From an uncultured Desulfofustis sp. (lineage in GTDB: Bacteria; Desulfobacterota; Desulfobulbia; Desulfobulbales; Desulfocapsaceae), in the NCBI GenBank assembly GCA_905479735.1, contig CAJQNS010000207.1, positions 1-33,977 of the forward strand: a stretch of DNA of 33,977 nt, given 5' to 3'. The translations under genes were made by a program, and so were the position numbers. Within the stretch, counting starts at the first letter, position 1. The number at the start of each line of letters is the position of its first letter. This document shows, one piece after another, positions 31,113-33,977 of this stretch. Under the pieces are notes generated by a model, which made no database searches, had not been told where the DNA came from, and saw only the letters and a program-made list of their open reading frames with translations.

Positions 31113-31688
31113 TTACTGGGGTCTATAAATAACTACGAGGGTTTTGGCTGGCCCTCCTATACCACGATAGCCATGGGGAACTATCGAATCGAAGTAAAGA
31201 CTGTCGCCTTCCTCAAGGGTCACGCTGTCATCCCCGTAGCAAAATTCCAGGCTTCCCCGAAGGACGAAGAGGAACTCTTCCCCGCGGTGGTTGTTGAAGA
31301 CGATATCACTGGCCTCACGCTCCTCCATTTCGACAATAAAGGGCTCCATTGATTTATCTATTTTGGGATAGGCGAGCGGTTCGTATTGATAGCCTATATG
31401 GGAGATGTGAGGGCCTTTGGCAATCCCGTATCTATCCTCCTTGCGAACCACAATCATATTTATTTGCTGGGGAGATTCCTGGAAGAAATAGCCGATGGGC
31501 ACCCCCAGGGCAGTGGCAATCTTCAAAAGCGTGGCAATGGGCGGGGTAACGAGATTGTTTTCGATCTGGGACAGATTGGGCTTCGACAGGCCTGTGAGAC
31601 CGGCAAGATCCTGCAGGGTCAGGCTTCGTTCATTTCTTAGTTTTCTGACTTGGTTGCCAAGGTCGAGCAGGGCGAGAGATTGTTTCAT
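31113..31688 (-). CDS. XRE-family regulator with C-terminal cupin
   Basis: A 191-residue transcription factor. Residues 10-65 are a Cro/C1-type helix-turn-helix (VRKLRNERSLTLQDLAGLTGLSKPNLSQIENNLVTPPIATLLKIATALGVPIGYFF). Residues 110-190 are a cupin barrel (HRGEEFLFVLRGSLEFCYGDDSVTLEEGDSLYFDSIVPHGYRG), which in such regulators binds a small metabolite or metal. XRE-cupin proteins often control amino-acid or polyamine catabolism. It lies 355 bases upstream of the vor operon on the same strand, so it is a natural candidate regulator of branched-chain amino-acid oxidation. The ribosome site (AGGG) is modest. Confidence 0.9.
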   Translation of the reverse strand: MKQSLALLDLGNQVRKLRNERSLTLQDLAGLTGLSKPNLSQIENNLVTPPIATLLKIATALGVPIGYFFQESPQQINMIVVRKEDRYGIAKGPHISHIGYQYEPLAYPKIDKSMEPFIVEMEEREASDIVFNNHRGEEFLFVLRGSLEFCYGDDSVTLEEGDSLYFDSIVPHGYRGIGGPAKTLVVIYRPQ

Positions 31689-31869
31689 ATCCCTGATAGA
31701 TTTATGAAGGCAGATGCCTGATCATTGGTAAACGCTCACGACTACTCTGATTCAAAGCCTATTATACAGGCATCGTCCCGCCTAATCACCACTTTCTTTG
31801 CTGTAATAATCGTAACCCCGGCTGACCCAGCAGCAGTGGAAAGCCAGATCGCCACTCGCACTTATCCAA

Positions 31870-33570
31870 TTAAATCCCCCAATTTTTACCAGACAAGGTG
31901 ACTTGGCGGGAGTTTTTCCAGGCACGCTGGAGGGCTATACCGGCAACTGAAATGTAGAGTAAAACCAAGGGGTAGGCCGAAAACAAGGGGCGGGTAATCG
32001 GCCAGAGGGTGATCTTCACGAAAGTCAGCACCGACACTAGCGAGATCAATCCGCCGAGTATGACGAAAAGCATCCAGATCTCAAGGGAACACTGTTTTTT
32101 GACCGTCTCTCTGACAAACAATAGTAGATGGCCAATGAGGGCGAGGACGAAGAGAATTGGAGTAAGCCACTTATAGGTTGCAGCAATATCGAGCAGGACC
32201 CGGAATTTCTCGGTCTTCATATGGGTGTAGTAGCTTGGCTGTTTGTTCATCACACTTCTTCGTGATGGTGCGAGATGTTCACCGGTGACGAAGATATAGT
32301 CTTCCATGACTTCCTTCGCCCCATCGCTGATTCGGCCATTGACCTTCATTCGTTCTTCGTCAAACATGGAAAAGGTGACCGCATCGCTGAATATCTTTGA
32401 GAAGACCGGCCAGATATTATGGTTATAAGCTGAGTGCCAAGGCGGCCTAAGCGTCGGTTTTCTATCATAGCATGATATGGTTCCCGCATCACAAGCCTGC
32501 TGAATATCGGCGCCGATCTGGCCATAAAATGCCAAGGCATCGGTTAGGGTATCAACATGACCGCCATGGCTAGCTGCGGCTCTGAGCTTCCAGATATAAA
32601 AGGAATCTGGCCAGGCGGAAGATCTACTTTTTGCAAATATCGGCTTGAGCTGGGCAAAAGTTGGACTGACCGTAAAGGCAATATCTTGGGCTTCGGAGCT
32701 CACCGGCACATAGCGCCGAATGTCGCCGATATCGATATTCATCAGCGAGCCAAGCGCGGTGCTGAACTGGGGAGATTTCAGCTCATTAATGACCGGGTGG
32801 CCATAATGCTTCTCATTCAGATGGGCAAAGGTAGTCTGCAAGCCCCAGAAAATGCAGCCAACCCAGGCAACCACCAGAAATCTCAACAATAATTCTTTTT
32901 TTGAGTAGACGGCATCAGCCAGAAAAAACAACAGAATCGTCAACCCCAGCGAGGGCACCATCCAGATCCCTTCTTCTCGGGTAAACCAGAGATAGGAGAA
33001 GAAAAACCCAAGACCGCTGCTCCACATTATCTTGCTTTTCCATGAACCGCGCACTCTGCTCACCAGTCCGAACATACAGGTAAAAGTCGCCAAAACCAGC
33101 GGCATTGACAGCCCTAGCCGAAGAACCCGGCCGATCCCAGGATACATATACATAAACGGGTTCAGCAGAACTAGGGCAAAAACGGCCATCAGCAGCCAGC
33201 GACCGGTTACCAGGGGGCGCAGAGCAACCACAACCAGGAGACTGAACAGTGAGTAGAGCAGTTGCAGGGCAAACAGCAGCGGCAGGCCAAGATGGTGAAC
33301 GACCGCTAAAAAAAGTGGAAAGCCAGGACCTTTGATAAGCGTGTAGTCATCATATGGCCCGAGCCATTGACCGCTCAGGATGTTCTTGGCCAACCTGATA
33401 AACAGATAATCGTCATGCGGCGTCCTGGTGGCGATCAAATCCATTGAATCTACCAGCCAGAGGCGAACCAGAATCAGGATAATCACCCACCACAACAGAA
33501 CCTTGTCATCCGACACCCGACGCTCATTCAGCTCAGGTGCTCGCAGTCTGTAGGGGAAATATTTCATCAT
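31870..33570 (-). CDS. GT-C-like polytopic membrane glycosyltransferase (predicted)
   Basis: A 566-residue membrane protein with about 10 hydrophobic segments in the N- and C-terminal thirds and a long extracytoplasmic region at roughly 260-450. The early loop TPHDDYLFIRLAKNILSGQWLGPYDDYTLIKGPGFPLFLAVV, with an acidic pair soon after the first helix, resembles the catalytic first loop of GT-C enzymes that use lipid-linked sugars. Residues after it are helices with scattered basic motifs. It would transfer a sugar to a cell-surface molecule outside the inner membrane; donor and acceptor are unknown. The gene stands alone, next to the XRE gene (181-base gap). The start is the first of two adjacent ATG codons. 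Confidence 0.72.
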   Translation of the reverse strand: MMKYFPYRLRAPELNERRVSDDKVLLWWVIILILVRLWLVDSMDLIATRTPHDDYLFIRLAKNILSGQWLGPYDDYTLIKGPGFPLFLAVVHHLGLPLLFALQLLYSLFSLLVVVALRPLVTGRWLLMAVFALVLLNPFMYMYPGIGRVLRLGLSMPLVLATFTCMFGLVSRVRGSWKSKIMWSSGLGFFFSYLWFTREEGIWMVPSLGLTILLFFLADAVYSKKELLLRFLVVAWVGCIFWGLQTTFAHLNEKHYGHPVINELKSPQFSTALGSLMNIDIGDIRRYVPVSSEAQDIAFTVSPTFAQLKPIFAKSRSSAWPDSFYIWKLRAAASHGGHVDTLTDALAFYGQIGADIQQACDAGTISCYDRKPTLRPPWHSAYNHNIWPVFSKIFSDAVTFSMFDEERMKVNGRISDGAKEVMEDYIFVTGEHLAPSRRSVMNKQPSYYTHMKTEKFRVLLDIAATYKWLTPILFVLALIGHLLLFVRETVKKQCSLEIWMLFVILGGLISLVSVLTFVKITLWPITRPLFSAYPLVLLYISVAGIALQRAWKNSRQVTLSGKNWGI

Positions 33571-33692
33571 AGATTATGGTACTCCAAAGCCGTCCAAGTT
33601 CCAAATATTACTGTGAGTTTTTAAATGATCGATAAAGATAGAACCTGCTGGAATCAGCTTATCCCTACTATTTCACCTCGATGCATTGTTAC

Positions 33693-33727
33693 GTTTATTT
33701 ATTTATAATTACGCAAATAAATCAAAC
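33693..33727. repeat. AT-rich inverted repeat
   Basis: GTTTATTTATTT (33693-33704) and AAATAAATCAAAC (33715-33727) pair over 12 bp with one bulged base and a 10-base loop. It stands directly before the palindromic element at 33735. The 407 bases from 33571 to the window end hold no recognisable gene apart from the doubtful open start at 33918. Confidence 0.4.
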
Positions 33728-33734
33728 GATTAAA

Positions 33735-33877
33735 GGGTACTTTGCAAAATTAGGATTTTGGTTCAAAAACAAGGCGCATGTGAAAATTTTACCGCAGGCA
33801 TATAGTTGATATTCCGAGGATAAATTTTTTGCACGCAACGCAGCGTTTGGGCAAAAAGACAATTTTTCAAGGTAGCC
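33735..33877. repeat. Palindromic repeat-like element, possible dispersed repeat or MITE
   Basis: The ends GGTACTTTGCAAAATT (from 33736) and, on the other strand, GCTACCTTGAAAAATT (from 33876) are related, so an imperfect inverted repeat frames about 140 bases. In the middle, GAAAATTTTACCGCAGG faces, over ATAT-AGTTG-ATAT, a matching arm ending TAAATTTTTT; about 15 of 22 positions pair. There is no open frame. The structure resembles intergenic repeats known from other sulfate reducers, as far as I remember, but no second copy is in this window. Confidence 0.45.
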
Positions 33878-33886
33878 TAAAGAATT

Positions 33887-33902
33887 GTGTTAGCGTGTTA
33901 GC
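33887..33902. repeat. Tandem duplication of GTGTTAGC
   Basis: GTGTTAGC occurs twice without a gap. It is 9 bases behind the palindromic element, where a duplicated target might be expected, but the other side of the element has no copy. Confidence 0.4.
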
Positions 33903-33917
33903 AATATATACAGACAT

Positions 33918-33977
33918 ATGCCCAAAAAAGCAACTCCGTCAATCAGGATGGGCCATTGTAACAGTAACAAGCCGTGG
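33918..33977 (+). CDS. Possible gene start cut by the window end
   Basis: ATG at 33918 opens a frame of 20 codons to the end (MPKKATPSIRMGHCNSNKPW). No ribosome site is visible and the peptide is not recognised. Confidence 0.15.
   Translation, partial: MPKKATPSIRMGHCNSNKPW

Overview
The window reads as a chromosomal segment of an anaerobic, probably sulfate-reducing bacterium of the Desulfobacterota (inference; a Desulfobulbales-like relative is my best guess). The grounds are a selenocysteine-containing, Tat-exported formate dehydrogenase with a small Tat partner protein, a ferredoxin-dependent branched-chain 2-oxoacid oxidoreductase, a large TRAP transporter and a moderately GC-rich coding style. 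I see no rRNA, tRNA, CRISPR array or recognisable transposase. Gene density is high and most genes sit in tight operons.

Layout. 1-2736: the end of a polar amino-acid ABC permease, an MFS transporter, and a convergent gene of unknown function whose stop codon overlaps that of the transporter. 2958-6598: a K+ channel with two cytoplasmic RCK domains, a class I/II aminotransferase and a small zinc-ribbon protein. 6645-12227 (minus strand): a TRAP operon, dctP-dctQ-dctM, followed by an unusual IlvD/Edd-family dehydratase, with a candidate promoter, operator and two intercistronic hairpins. 12417-15671 (minus): a pncB-pncA NAD-salvage pair and a PrmA-like methyltransferase.

15690-21979 (plus): six closely packed genes, namely a SAM methyltransferase, NfeD, stomatin/SPFH, an orphan type I periplasmic binding protein, a double-Cache/GAF histidine kinase and a NarL-type response regulator. 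The binding protein, kinase and regulator look like a TorT/TorS- or LuxP/LuxQ-style periplasmic sensing system. 22295-26902 (plus): fdhX-fdhA-fdhB-fdhC. The fdhA frame is interrupted by one in-frame UGA at 23130-23132 that reads as selenocysteine, with a SECIS-like hairpin just behind it. The gap between the regulator and the fdh operon holds spaced CCTACA repeats that are a plausible operator array. The intrinsic terminator at 26944-26980 closes the fdh operon.

27042-30757 (minus): ferredoxin, alpha, beta and gamma subunits of a Vor-type 2-oxoacid:ferredoxin oxidoreductase, then leucine dehydrogenase. Together they would take leucine, valine and isoleucine to acyl-CoA plus reduced ferredoxin. 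An XRE-cupin regulator (31113-31688) lies upstream on the same strand, and the operon has a strong candidate promoter overlapping a 13-bp repeat. 31870-33570: a GT-C-like polytopic membrane glycosyltransferase. The last 400 bases are AT-rich, apparently non-coding, and carry a palindromic element that looks like a dispersed repeat or MITE.

The best candidate for something new is the binding protein-kinase-regulator module fused to an SPFH/NfeD operon and abutting the seleno-formate dehydrogenase. All functional links are inferred from sequence and position only.
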